A stretch of DNA of 10,244 bases, taken from contig JAEYXQ010000099.1 in assembly GCA_023431205.1 (NCBI GenBank), positions 1-10,244 on the forward strand, in the 5' to 3' direction. Source of the DNA: Pseudomonadota bacterium. Its GTDB lineage: Bacteria; Pseudomonadota; Alphaproteobacteria; Rhizobiales; Devosiaceae. Positions 1 through 7,232 of the stretch are shown here, piece by piece. Position 1 is the first letter of the stretch, and the number at the start of each line of letters is the position of its first letter. The notes beneath the pieces are model-generated. The model did no database searches. It was not told the origin of the DNA and worked only from the letters and a program-made list of their open reading frames with translations. The translations under genes were made by a program, and so were the position numbers.

Positions 1-80
1 GGGCGGGGGGGGGGGGTCCATCAGCGGCTCACCCCACCACCCCCTCCCCGGCCCGCCCCTCAAGGGGGAGGGAGGGCAGG
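1..80. repeat. GC-rich palindromic intergenic repeat, copy 1 (left part cut by window edge)
   Basis: This is the right-hand part of an element that recurs at 1873-1983. Bases 1-46 align without gaps to 1901-1946, sharing the segment around TCAGCGGCT and the following CCCCTC. The alignment continues after a 2-base indel into CCTCAAGG. The outer end (58-80) is the reverse complement of the left end of copy 2 (1873-1896) apart from one missing G, so the element has terminal inverted repeats of about 23-24 bp and a defined outer boundary near 80. No open reading frame or transposase is present, so it is a non-autonomous or purely structural intergenic repeat. Bases 5-16 are twelve consecutive G where copy 2 has two T's. 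Confidence 0.8.
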
Positions 81-86
81 GGCAAA

Positions 87-200
87 CATCCTGAGCGGGG
101 GCCCTACCCGCTCTCGCATAGACCTCATGGTGAGCCTGTCGAACCACGAGGTCGCGTCCACCGAACTACCGACCTCTCCCTGCGCGACCAGCTCAGGATG
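87..200. repeat. nested palindromic intergenic element upstream of urtB
   Basis: Three inverted repeats are nested or adjacent here. The outer arms CATCCTGAGC (87-96) and GCTCAGGATG (191-200) are perfectly complementary. An inner hairpin has arms GACCTCATGGT (121-131) and ACCACGAGGTC (143-153) with one mismatch and an 11-base loop. A third has arms GAGCGGG (93-99) and CCCGCTC (107-113). Motifs of the CTCATGGTGAGC / TCGAACCACGAG type are, from general knowledge, common dispersed intergenic repeats in alphaproteobacteria, resembling the mosaic elements described in rhizobia. Only one copy is in this window, so the assignment to a repeat family is inference. It sits directly upstream of urtB, presumably in the urtA-urtB gap. 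Confidence 0.6.
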
Positions 201-231
201 AGGTCTGCGAAGCACCAGTGCTTCCACAAAC

Positions 232-236
232 AAGGA
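232..236 (+). promoter_or_regulatory. ribosome binding site of urtB
   Basis: AAGGA lies 10 bases before the ATG at 247 and supports that start. The signal peptide also begins right at this ATG. Confidence 0.6.
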
Positions 237-246
237 CCTGACCACC

Positions 247-1848
247 ATGTTGACTTTCCTCCGCACGACCATGGTGGCGCTGCTCCTCTTCCTGGCTCCC
301 GCAGCACACGCCCAAAACCCCGACCTCGCTGCCACCATCGCCGGCATGGGCGACGCCAACCTGCGCGATCTCACCGCCATCGTCGAAACCCTGGCGGCCA
401 GTGGTGACCCCGTCGTCGTGCCCACCCTTGAAGCGCTCGCCGGTGGCGACCTCTATTTCGATGAAGCCAGCGGCACGGTCGCCATCAAGCGCGGTCGCGA
501 CTGGCTCGATCCCCTCGCCGGCACGGAACTGGTCGTTCCCGAGGACGCCGAGTTCTCCAAGATCCGGGTCAACAACGGTCTTCGTCGCGAGATCGCCGCC
601 GCCCTTTCCGGCATGACGCTGATGAGCGACAACCCCGCTACCCGCCTCAGCGCCGCCCAATCCTTCCTCGCCAAACCCGATCCCGCCAACATCCCCCTGC
701 TGGACGAGGCCATCGCGGCCGAAACCAGTGCCAACGTGCTGAGCGCCATGCAGGCCGCTCGCGCGGTGATCATGCTGCGGGACGCCGAAGCCAGTCTCGA
801 GGATCGTCAGGCGGCAGTCCCCGTCCTCGCCAGGAACGCCCGCCGTTCCGCCATCACCATCCTCAACGCCGCGGTCGCTGAAGCGCCACCGGAACTGCAA
901 GTCACCATCCAGTCGACCATTGCCGGCCTCGAGCAGGAACGCGCCGTCTGGGCGGCGCTGCAGAACGTCTGGTTCGGGCTCTCGCTCGGCTCGGTGCTGC
1001 TGCTCGCGGCCATCGGCCTCGCCATCACCTTCGGCGTCATGGGCGTCATCAACATGGCTCACGGCGAGATGGTCATGCTGGGCGCCTACACCACCGTGAT
1101 CGTGCAACTCTTCATCCGCCAGAACTTCCCCGGCCTGCTCGACTATTCGCTGCTGATCGCGCTGCCCTCGGCGTTCCTGTTTACCGGCGCGGTTGGCATT
1201 GCCGTCGAGCGCGGCGTCATTCGCTGGCTCTACGGGCGGCCCCTCGAAACCCTGCTCGCAACCTGGGGCCTGTCGCTGATCCTCCAGCAAAGCGTCCGGT
1301 CGATCTTCGGCCCGACCAACCAGATGGTGATCGCCCCCACCTGGATGTCGGGCTCCACCGAGTTCTTCGGCCTTGCCATCACCTACAGCCGCTTCTGGAT
1401 CGTCATCTTCGCCCTGATCGTCTTCTTCATGCTGCTGCTGGTGCTGAACCGCACCCCGCTCGGTCTGCAGATGCGGGCGGTGACGCAGAACCGGCGCATG
1501 GCCTCCGCCATGGGCATACGCACCCCATTCGTCGACGCCATGACCTTCGGCCTTGGGTCCGGTATCGCCGGCCTTGCCGGTGTCGCCCTGACCCAGATCG
1601 ACAACATCTCCCCCAATCTCGGGCAGAACTACATCATCGACAGCTTCATGGTCGTGGTCTTCGGCGGCGTCGGCAATCTCTGGGGCACCCTGGTCGGCGC
1701 CCTCACCCTCGGCGTCGCCAACAAGTTCCTCGAGCCCTATGCCGGCGCCGTCCTGGGCAAGATCCTCATTCTCGTTCTCATCATCCTCTTCATCCAGCGG
1801 CGCCCAAGGGGGCTATTCGCCCTCAAGGGTCGGGCGGTGGAACAATGA
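247..1848 (+). CDS. urtB: urea ABC transporter permease UrtB
   Basis: One of two channel subunits of the urea importer UrtABCDE, in the inner membrane (533 aa). The first 22 residues look like a signal peptide (MLTFLRTTMVALLLFLAPAAHA, hydrophobic core then AHA before QN). Residues about 23-235 form a soluble, alanine-rich, probably periplasmic extension. Such an extension separates many UrtB proteins from the shorter LivH permeases of amino-acid importers. The LivH-type membrane domain starts near residue 241, with the family motif INMAHGE at 268-274. A loop around 409-426 (from MRAVTQNRRMASAMG) is the expected contact with the ATPases. The order urtB-C-D-E supports urea rather than branched-chain amino acids as substrate. 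The end overlaps a spurious reading frame that runs into the repeat. Confidence 0.95.
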   Translation: MLTFLRTTMVALLLFLAPAAHAQNPDLAATIAGMGDANLRDLTAIVETLAASGDPVVVPTLEALAGGDLYFDEASGTVAIKRGRDWLDPLAGTELVVPEDAEFSKIRVNNGLRREIAAALSGMTLMSDNPATRLSAAQSFLAKPDPANIPLLDEAIAAETSANVLSAMQAARAVIMLRDAEASLEDRQAAVPVLARNARRSAITILNAAVAEAPPELQVTIQSTIAGLEQERAVWAALQNVWFGLSLGSVLLLAAIGLAITFGVMGVINMAHGEMVMLGAYTTVIVQLFIRQNFPGLLDYSLLIALPSAFLFTGAVGIAVERGVIRWLYGRPLETLLATWGLSLILQQSVRSIFGPTNQMVIAPTWMSGSTEFFGLAITYSRFWIVIFALIVFFMLLLVLNRTPLGLQMRAVTQNRRMASAMGIRTPFVDAMTFGLGSGIAGLAGVALTQIDNISPNLGQNYIIDSFMVVVFGGVGNLWGTLVGALTLGVANKFLEPYAGAVLGKILILVLIILFIQRRPRGLFALKGRAVEQ

Positions 1849-1872
1849 CGGCTCTACTCGAAGAACTCGGAT

Positions 1873-1983
1873 CCTGCCCTCCCTCCCCCCTTGAGGGGGA
1901 GGGCTGGGGTGGGGGGTCTCTCAGCGGCTTACCGCGCGACCCCCTCGCGCGATCCCTCCCCTCAAGGAGGAGGGAAGCAAAGG
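1873..1983. repeat. GC-rich palindromic intergenic repeat, copy 2, between urtB and urtC
   Basis: A full copy of the element cut off at the left edge, in the same orientation. The left arm contains a perfect 9-bp hairpin, CCCTCCCCC (1881-1889) with GGGGGAGGG (1895-1903). The right arm has CCCTCC (1954-1959) pairing with GGAGGG (1969-1974). The two arms are also complementary to each other around CCTTGAGG / CCTCAAGG, so the whole element can fold as one long stem. Translated forward it gives the PPSPLEGEGWGG-type peptide often seen as a false ORF in alphaproteobacterial genomes. It lies between two genes that should be co-transcribed, so it may act as a pause, processing or stability element. 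Confidence 0.85.
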
Positions 1984-1997
1984 AGCCGCTTGGCTCC
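1982..1997 (+). other. short hairpin in the urtC leader
   Basis: GGAGCC (1982-1987) and GGCTCC (1992-1997) form a perfect 6-bp stem with a GCTT loop. It starts where the repeat ends and lies 18 bases before the urtC ribosome binding site. There is no T-run after it, so it is not a standard terminator. Role unknown. Confidence 0.5.
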
Positions 1998-2015
1998 GGC
2001 TTGATCCCTGCCCTC

Positions 2016-2020
2016 CGGAG
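2016..2020 (+). promoter_or_regulatory. ribosome binding site of urtC
   Basis: CGGAG lies 9 bases before the ATG at 2030. It supports this start over an ATG at 1845 that overlaps the urtB stop but is in another frame and ends at 2036. Confidence 0.6.
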
Positions 2021-2029
2021 TACCTCACC

Positions 2030-3238
2030 ATGCTGACCCAAGCCGTGTTCCGCGCCCTCGACCGCAAGGCCAGCTGGCTCGTCGGCATCTTCCTGGCTGT
2101 CGCCGTCATCGTGCCGCTCGCCAACCTGCTGATCCCGCCCGGCCAGTTCGGCCACGTCCCGACCTACCTTGTCTCGCTGATGGGCAAGTACCTCAGCTAC
2201 GCCATCCTTGCCCTCGCGCTGGACCTGGTGTGGGGCTATTGCGGCATACTCTCGCTCGGCCACGGCGCCTTCTTCGCCCTCGGCGGCTATGCCATGGGCA
2301 TGTACCTGATGCGCCAGATCGGCACCCGCGGCGTCTACGGCAATCCCACGCTTCCCGACTTCATGGTCTTCCTCAACTGGAAGGAACTGCCCTGGTATTG
2401 GCAGGGCTTCGACAACTTCTGGTTCGCCATGCTCATGGTCGTGCTGGTGCCCGGTCTGCTGGCGTTCATCTTCGGTTATTTTGCGTTCAGGAGTCGGGTC
2501 ACCGGCGTTTATCTCTCGATCATCACCCAGGCGATGACCTTCGCGCTGTTGCTGGCCTTCTTCCGCAACGACATGGGCTTCGGCGGCAATAACGGCCTGA
2601 CCGACTTCAAGGAAATCCTCGGCGCCTCGGTTCAGGCGCAGACCACCCGCGCCGCCTTGTTCGCGGCCACCGCCATCGCGCTGGCGCTCTCGGTCCTGGT
2701 CTGCTCGCTGATCGTCAATTCCAAGCTCGGCAAGGTCATGGTCGCCGTCCGCGACGCGGAAAGCCGTACGAGGTTCCTCGGCTACCGTGTTGAATACGTG
2801 AAGCTCTTTGCCTTCACCGTCTCCGCCATCATGGCTGGTATCGCCGGCGCTCTCTACGTTCCGCAGGTGGGCATCATCAATCCCGGCGAGTTCGAACCGG
2901 GCAACTCAATCGAGGTGGTGATCTGGACCGCCGTCGGCGGCCGCGGGACGCTGGTCGGCCCCATCATCGGCGCCATTGTCGTCAATATGGGCAAGTCCTG
3001 GTTCACCAGCGCCTTCCCCGAATTCTGGCTATTCGCGCTCGGCGCCCTGTTCGTGTTCGTCACCCTGTTCCTGCCCAAGGGCATCGTCGGATTGTGGGCG
3101 CAACTGCGCGGCACCGGTGCGCGGCGCGCCGTAGCCAGCAGCCAGCCTCCCGCACCGACCCCGCAGCAGGACAGTGCCGCCGAGCGCGGCGAAGACCCGG
3201 TCACCTTCAGCGGTGTCCAGCCCAAGCCGGCGGAGTAG
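2030..3238 (+). CDS. urtC: urea ABC transporter permease UrtC
   Basis: Second channel subunit of the urea importer (402 aa), an integral inner-membrane protein of the LivM type. There is a hydrophobic segment at about residues 17-35, then the LivM signature SLGHGAF at 75-81 within a membrane helix pair. Further hydrophobic segments follow. The ATPase-contact loop begins near residue 237 (MVAVRDAESRTRFLGY) and leads into a glycine- and alanine-rich helix. The last 40 or so residues are a hydrophilic, proline- and alanine-rich cytoplasmic tail. The length fits UrtC, which usually exceeds LivM. The start is supported by CGGAG at 2016-2020. The gap to urtB is unusually long for this operon because of the repeat, whereas urtD follows after only 5 bp. 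Confidence 0.95.
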   Translation: MLTQAVFRALDRKASWLVGIFLAVAVIVPLANLLIPPGQFGHVPTYLVSLMGKYLSYAILALALDLVWGYCGILSLGHGAFFALGGYAMGMYLMRQIGTRGVYGNPTLPDFMVFLNWKELPWYWQGFDNFWFAMLMVVLVPGLLAFIFGYFAFRSRVTGVYLSIITQAMTFALLLAFFRNDMGFGGNNGLTDFKEILGASVQAQTTRAALFAATAIALALSVLVCSLIVNSKLGKVMVAVRDAESRTRFLGYRVEYVKLFAFTVSAIMAGIAGALYVPQVGIINPGEFEPGNSIEVVIWTAVGGRGTLVGPIIGAIVVNMGKSWFTSAFPEFWLFALGALFVFVTLFLPKGIVGLWAQLRGTGARRAVASSQPPAPTPQQDSAAERGEDPVTFSGVQPKPAE

Positions 3239-3243
3239 AGACC

Positions 3244-3989
<746 letters not shown>

Positions 3990-3993
<4 letters not shown>

Positions 3994-4694
3994 GCACCGC
4001 CCTATCCATCAACGCCATCGACCTGCACTACGGCGCCGCCCAGGCGCTGCGCGAGGTCAGCATCACCTGCGCGCCAGGGCGGATCACCGCCGTGCTGGGC
4101 CGCAACGGCGTCGGCAAATCCTCCACGCTTCGTGCCATCACCGGCATCAACCACGTCACCGCCGGCGACATCACCTTCGGCGACGCCGTGCTGCGCAGGG
4201 TGCCGCCCTACAAGCGCGCCCGCATGGGCATCGGCTACGTGCCGCAGGGCCGCGAGATCTTCCCGCTGCTGACGGTGAAGGAGAACCTCGAAACGGGCTA
4301 TGCGGGCCTGCCACGCAGCGAGCGCAATATACCGCCTTACATCTTCGACCTGTTTCCGGTGCTGAAGTCGATGCTCGGCCGTCGCGGCGGGGATCTGTCC
4401 GGCGGCCAGCAGCAGCAGTTGGCCATCGGCCGCGCCCTGGTCACGAGGCCCAAGGTGCTCGTGCTGGACGAGCCGACCGAAGGCATCCAGCCCTCGATCA
4501 TCAAGGACATTGGCCGGGCGCTGCAGTTCCTGCGGGACGAGAAAGGCATGACCATCCTGCTCGTGGAGCAGTTCCTCGATTTCTGCCGGGAGATCGCCGA
4601 CGACATCTACGTCATGGATCGAGGCGAGATTCGTCACGCCGGTCCTGCCAACGACCTCGACCTTCCGGAGGTGCGCCGACACTTGATGGTTTAG
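3990..4694 (+). CDS. urtE: urea ABC transporter ATP-binding protein UrtE
   Basis: Second ATPase of the urea importer, LivF-like (234 aa), which pairs with UrtD beneath the UrtB-UrtC channel. Walker A GRNGVGKS is at residues 37-44, the signature LSGGQ at 136-140, and Walker B VLVLDEP at 156-162 with D160 and E161. The usual switch histidine is replaced by Gln (LLVEQF), which is normal for LivF/UrtE proteins. An upstream in-frame start would place 92 extra residues inside urtD. ATG 3990, overlapping the urtD stop, gives the normal family length and start. It is the last gene of the urt operon and is followed by a hairpin at 4701-4727. Confidence 0.95.
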
Positions 4695-4700
4695 ACAAAC

Positions 4701-4727
4701 AAATGCCCGGCACATGGCCGGGCATTT
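4701..4727. terminator. bidirectional intrinsic terminator between urtE and the convergent minus-strand gene
   Basis: AAATGCCCGGC (4701-4711) and GCCGGGCATTT (4717-4727) form a perfect 11-bp stem with a 5-base loop. It starts 6 bases after the urtE stop. On the minus strand the stem is followed by TTTGTTTGT, a good U-rich tail. On the plus strand the tail is short (ATTT then GCAG). It can therefore serve both convergent genes, probably better for the minus-strand one. Confidence 0.8.
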
Positions 4728-4749
4728 GCAGCTCTGTAGGCAGAGCGTA

Positions 4750-5115
4750 TTAGTTGGTGGTGGTGGTGGCAGCGCCACCCTCAGTTGCAAGACCAGCATC
4801 GACGCAGTTCTCGAGGGTGATCTGGCCGAGGTCCAGAGTGGGCTCGTCATTGCCGTTGTCGGCATTGCCGTCAGCATCGGTATCGTCGGTGTCGTCACCG
4901 GTGGAGTCGGTTTCGGTCTCGGTCACGTCGATGGAACCGGCAGTCGGAGAGTCGGCGTCCATGCCCGAGGCGAGCTGGTCGCAATAGGCCTGCACGCGCG
5001 GCAGGTCGACGTCGGTCACATTGAGGGCGCCGACCATCGTGTCAGCATAGGCAAAACCGGCAAAGCCGAGGGAAGCAGCCAGAGCGGCGGCAGAAACAAC
5101 AGATTTGAAACGCAT
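4750..5115 (-). CDS. small secreted acidic protein of unknown function
   Basis: I do not recognise a family (121 aa). A clear signal peptide covers residues 1-24 (MRFKSVVS, an Ala/Leu-rich core, cut after AYA). The mature part, about 97 aa, is strongly acidic. Residues 63-91 are almost only Asp, Thr, Glu, Asn and Gly. This stretch contains DTDADGNAD (78-86), spaced like a calcium-binding DxDxDG loop. Two cysteines, C45 and C104, flank the acidic stretch and could form a disulfide in the periplasm. The C-terminus is TTTTN. The start at 5115 is preferred because AAGGG (5129-5125) is 9 bases upstream; the reading frame itself stays open far upstream, opposite ureD, which I take as a shadow. It is convergent with urtE and divergent from ureD. 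A role in urea or nickel handling is speculation from position. Confidence 0.8.
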   Translation of the reverse strand: MRFKSVVSAAALAASLGFAGFAYADTMVGALNVTDVDLPRVQAYCDQLASGMDADSPTAGSIDVTETETDSTGDDTDDTDADGNADNGNDEPTLDLGQITLENCVDAGLATEGGAATTTTN

Positions 5116-5172
5116 TTTTCTCAACCCTTGTAATATCATGGTCATTAGAGCGTTTGCTCGCGGGATGAACGC
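5116..5172. promoter_or_regulatory. divergent intergenic region, ureD and the minus-strand secreted protein
   Basis: This 57-bp AT-richer gap is the only space for promoters of the urease operon and of the minus-strand gene. On the minus strand TCTAAT (5149-5144) matches the -10 consensus at 5 of 6 bases, but I see no good -35. On the plus strand TTGTAA (5128-5133) is -35-like without a clear -10. A regulator or an alternative sigma factor such as sigma-54 is possible, but no GG-N10-GC site was evident. Confidence 0.3.
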
Positions 5173-6027
5173 ATGAGCCCACCAAGAGTTGCTACGCTGG
5201 AGCCAGCCGGAGGCCCGGTTCTGCTGCAACGTGCCCGCGGAATGGGCAGGCTTGCTACGCAGCAACTCGGCGATCGCACCCGGCTCAGCGAACTTTATCA
5301 GGATGGTTGCGCCAAGATCCGCCTGCCCAACACCCACGGAACGGGTCTTGAGGCGGTGCTGATCAACACTGCCGGAGGCCTTACCGGCGGCGACGTGATG
5401 AACTGGTCGGTCGGCGTGGCTGACGGAGGCCACACGGTCCTCACCACCCAGGCCTGCGAGCGCATCTACCGTTCCATCGGCGGCCACGCGCAAGTGGAGA
5501 CCGCAATCAAGGTGGGCGCGGGTGCTCACCTCGACTGGCTGCCGCAGGAAACAATCCTCTTCGCCGGCAGCCGCCTTCAGCGCCGCAGCGAGATCGACCT
5601 CGCCGGGGGCGCCACGCTGACCGCCGTGGAGGCCATCCTGCTCGGCCGCGACGCCATGGGTGAAACCGCCATGGACGCGGCACTGACGGACAAGTGGCGG
5701 ATCCGCCGCGATGGCCGCCTGCTCCATGCCGAAGCCACCCGCATCGACGGCTCGGCGGAGGCTCGGGAGAGCCGGCCCCTGCTTGCTGGTCATCGGGCTC
5801 TCGCGACCATCCTGCACATCGCAACAGACGCCGAGGGCGCTGCCCGCCGCTGCCAGTCGGTTCGCGCCCTGCTTCCCGCCGGAGCGGCGATCGCTGCGAG
5901 CGCGATAGGCGAACGCCTCGTCATCCGCGCTCTGGCCAACTCCGGGCTTGCCTTGCGCCGGATGATCGTTCCAATTCTGGATCACCTCAGCGGTGCCGAC
6001 GCCCTGCCCCGCATGTGGCACCTATAG
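5173..6027 (+). CDS. ureD: urease accessory protein UreD
   Basis: Cytoplasmic chaperone (284 aa, normal for the family) that binds apo-urease and, with UreF and UreG, delivers nickel and CO2 to the active site. The family hallmark NTAGGLTGGD is at residues 65-74, followed by the expected beta-rich core and the segment around WLPQETILF. It is the first gene of the urease cluster, 12 bp before ureA, as is common in alphaproteobacteria. Start choice: ATG 5173 has only a weak upstream CGGGA (5161-5165). A closer ATG at 5165 is out of frame. The GC-rich gene has a long open antisense frame, which I regard as a compositional shadow. Confidence 0.95.
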   Translation: MSPPRVATLEPAGGPVLLQRARGMGRLATQQLGDRTRLSELYQDGCAKIRLPNTHGTGLEAVLINTAGGLTGGDVMNWSVGVADGGHTVLTTQACERIYRSIGGHAQVETAIKVGAGAHLDWLPQETILFAGSRLQRRSEIDLAGGATLTAVEAILLGRDAMGETAMDAALTDKWRIRRDGRLLHAEATRIDGSAEARESRPLLAGHRALATILHIATDAEGAARRCQSVRALLPAGAAIAASAIGERLVIRALANSGLALRRMIVPILDHLSGADALPRMWHL

Positions 6028-6039
6028 GATCCCTGCCAA

Positions 6040-6342
6040 ATGAACCTGACCCCACGGGAAAAAGACAAGCTGCTGATCTCCATGGCGGCTATGGTCGCGC
6101 GCCGGCGGCTCGAACGCGGCGTCAAGCTGAACCACCCGGAGGCCATCGCCCTGATCACCGATTTCGTGGTCGAAGGCGCACGCGACGGTCGCCCCGTCGC
6201 CGAACTGATGGAGGCTGGTGCCCATGTGGTGCGGCGCGACCAGGTCATGGAAGGCGTCGCCGAGATGATCCACGATGTGCAGGTGGAGGCGACCTTTCCG
6301 GACGGGACCAAGCTCGTCACTGTCCACGAACCGATCCGCTGA
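6040..6342 (+). CDS. ureA: urease gamma subunit UreA
   Basis: Smallest structural subunit of the nickel enzyme urease, which hydrolyses urea to ammonia and carbamate in the cytoplasm (100 aa, exactly the family length). It begins MNLTPREKDKLL, contains LNHPEAIALITD in the middle, and ends with the conserved VEATFPDGTKLVTVHEPI, all hallmarks of UreA. AGGA at 6026-6029, overlapping the ureD stop, lies 10 bases before the ATG. The 12-bp gap to ureD and 9-bp gap to ureB indicate one transcript. Gamma and beta subunits are separate here, as in most bacteria, not fused as in Helicobacter. Confidence 0.98.
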   Translation: MNLTPREKDKLLISMAAMVARRRLERGVKLNHPEAIALITDFVVEGARDGRPVAELMEAGAHVVRRDQVMEGVAEMIHDVQVEATFPDGTKLVTVHEPIR

Positions 6343-6351
6343 GGTGCTGAG

Positions 6352-6657
6352 ATGATCCCAGGTGAAGTCCTGCCCGCCGCAGGCGACATCGAACTCAATA
6401 GCGGTGCCGAGGTGCTGACCCTGGAGGTCGCCAATACGGGTGACCGCCCGATCCAGGTCGGCTCCCACTACCACTTCTTCGAGACCAATCCCGGTCTGCG
6501 TTTCGATCGCGATCGCACACGCGGCATGCGCCTCGACATCGCCGCGGGCACTGCCGTCCGTTTCGAGCCCGGCCAGACCCGTGAGGTGCGGCTGATCCCG
6601 ATCGGCGGCGAGCGCGCGATCTACGGCTTCCGCCAGCAGGTCATGGGCAAGCTATAG
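6352..6657 (+). CDS. ureB: urease beta subunit UreB
   Basis: Beta subunit of urease (101 aa, the usual length). It starts MIPGEVLPAAGDIELN and contains the family signature GSHYHFFETNPGLRFDR. The central part forms the beta-sandwich that packs on UreC, and the protein ends GFRQQVMGKL. GAGGTG (6341-6346), overlapping the ureA stop, is 5 bases before the ATG, so translation is probably coupled to ureA. It is followed by a 64-bp gap before the next gene, the first real break in the cluster. Confidence 0.98.
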   Translation: MIPGEVLPAAGDIELNSGAEVLTLEVANTGDRPIQVGSHYHFFETNPGLRFDRDRTRGMRLDIAAGTAVRFEPGQTREVRLIPIGGERAIYGFRQQVMGKL

Positions 6658-6666
6658 TGGTTCCGG

Positions 6667-6682
6667 GTAGCGTCACCGCTAC
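6667..6682 (+). other. small hairpin after ureB
   Basis: GTAGCG (6667-6672) and CGCTAC (6677-6682) form a 6-bp stem with a TCAC loop, 9 bases after the ureB stop. No T-run follows, so it is not a good terminator. It could mark an RNA processing point or be chance. Confidence 0.35.
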
Positions 6683-6721
6683 GATCATGCTCTAAGCGCG
6701 CCGTTTGCAGCGGAGTGCCTC

Positions 6722-7120
6722 ATGTCCAAGGAAGCCGAGTTCAAGTCCCGTTTCTTTGCGGTCCTCAAGGACCTCCAGAACACAGGGTCAAAGAATGGCC
6801 CGGCAATGTGGCTCCTGGGCAGCCTTGCGTCTGACCTGTCGGACAATCTCAAGCAGTCCACCTGGAGCGCAGCCAAGTCGGCCGTCGACCAGCAGACCTA
6901 CGATCTGCTGCTCACCACCTTTCGCGACCAGGGCAACGAAAACTACCGCGAAGGCCGCGACCAGCACGCCTACGCCATCCAGGTGCTGACCTTCTCCCTG
7001 ATTGCGCTCACCCAGCGCAGCGACGAACAGGTGGCCGAAGGCGAGCAATTGCTCGATACGCTCATCGATGCCGCGGTCACCGCCTACCGCCGCAACAGGA
7101 CCACGCCCCCAGCCAACTAG
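6722..7120 (+). CDS. unrecognised helical protein inside the urease cluster
   Basis: I do not recognise this 132-aa protein. It has no signal peptide and no membrane segment, and looks alpha-helical and soluble, so cytoplasmic. Notable stretches are a charged N-terminus (MSKEAEFKSRFFAVLKDLQ), a Trp-containing region (MWLLGSLASDL, then STWSAAKSAV), DQGNENYREGRDQHAY in the middle, and a helical C-terminal half with an acidic QVAEGEQLLDTLIDAA. There are no cysteines and only one histidine, so it is not an obvious nickel carrier like UreE. CGGAG (6711-6715) lies 6 bases before the ATG, giving good support for the start. It sits between ureB and ureC on the same strand, so it is probably co-transcribed. 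A role in urease assembly is only inferred from position. Confidence 0.85.
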   Translation: MSKEAEFKSRFFAVLKDLQNTGSKNGPAMWLLGSLASDLSDNLKQSTWSAAKSAVDQQTYDLLLTTFRDQGNENYREGRDQHAYAIQVLTFSLIALTQRSDEQVAEGEQLLDTLIDAAVTAYRRNRTTPPAN

Positions 7121-7147
7121 CGCAGCCTGTCAGGTCTGCACCATCGG

Positions 7148-7175
7148 AAGAGCGTGTCTGTCGCTGCACGCTCTT
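7148..7175 (+). other. strong hairpin in the ureC leader
   Basis: AAGAGCGTG (7148-7156) and CACGCTCTT (7167-7175) form a perfect 9-bp stem with a 10-base loop, 27 bases after the stop of the preceding gene and 68 bases before ureC. GCCAGTC follows rather than a T-run, so a simple intrinsic terminator is unlikely. An attenuator, RNA processing site or protein-binding hairpin is possible. Confidence 0.6.
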
Positions 7176-7218
7176 GCCAGTCATCGAGCAGCGCGCCACA
7201 GTCGCGGTGGGAAGCCCC

Positions 7219-7232
7219 GGTCGCAGCCGACC
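7219..7232 (+). other. short hairpin just before the ureC ribosome binding site
   Basis: GGTCG (7219-7223) and CGACC (7228-7232) form a 5-bp stem with a CAGC loop, ending 2 bases before the GGAG (7235-7238). It may keep the ribosome site exposed or regulate its access. Short enough to be chance. Confidence 0.35.

Noticed and set aside
1..246. CRISPR array or tRNA in the repeat-rich left end
   Set aside because: The repeats are palindromic elements without regular spacing or spacers, and no cloverleaf is visible.
193..1290. Long open reading frame on the minus strand opposite urtB (365 codons)
   Set aside because: It lies fully antisense to a well-supported permease gene. Its composition (Gly, Asp, Gln, His rich) is what high-GC coding DNA gives in reverse, and no family is recognisable.
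1845..2036. 63-codon frame starting in an ATGA overlap with the urtB stop
   Set aside because: It is translated from the intergenic repeat (PPSPLEGEGWGG type peptide), is out of frame with urtC and ends just inside it.
5116..6021. N-terminal 302-codon extension of the minus-strand secreted protein, opposite ureD
   Set aside because: It would place the signal peptide in the middle of the protein and is antisense to ureD. The start at 5115 has a proper ribosome site and a signal peptide immediately after it.
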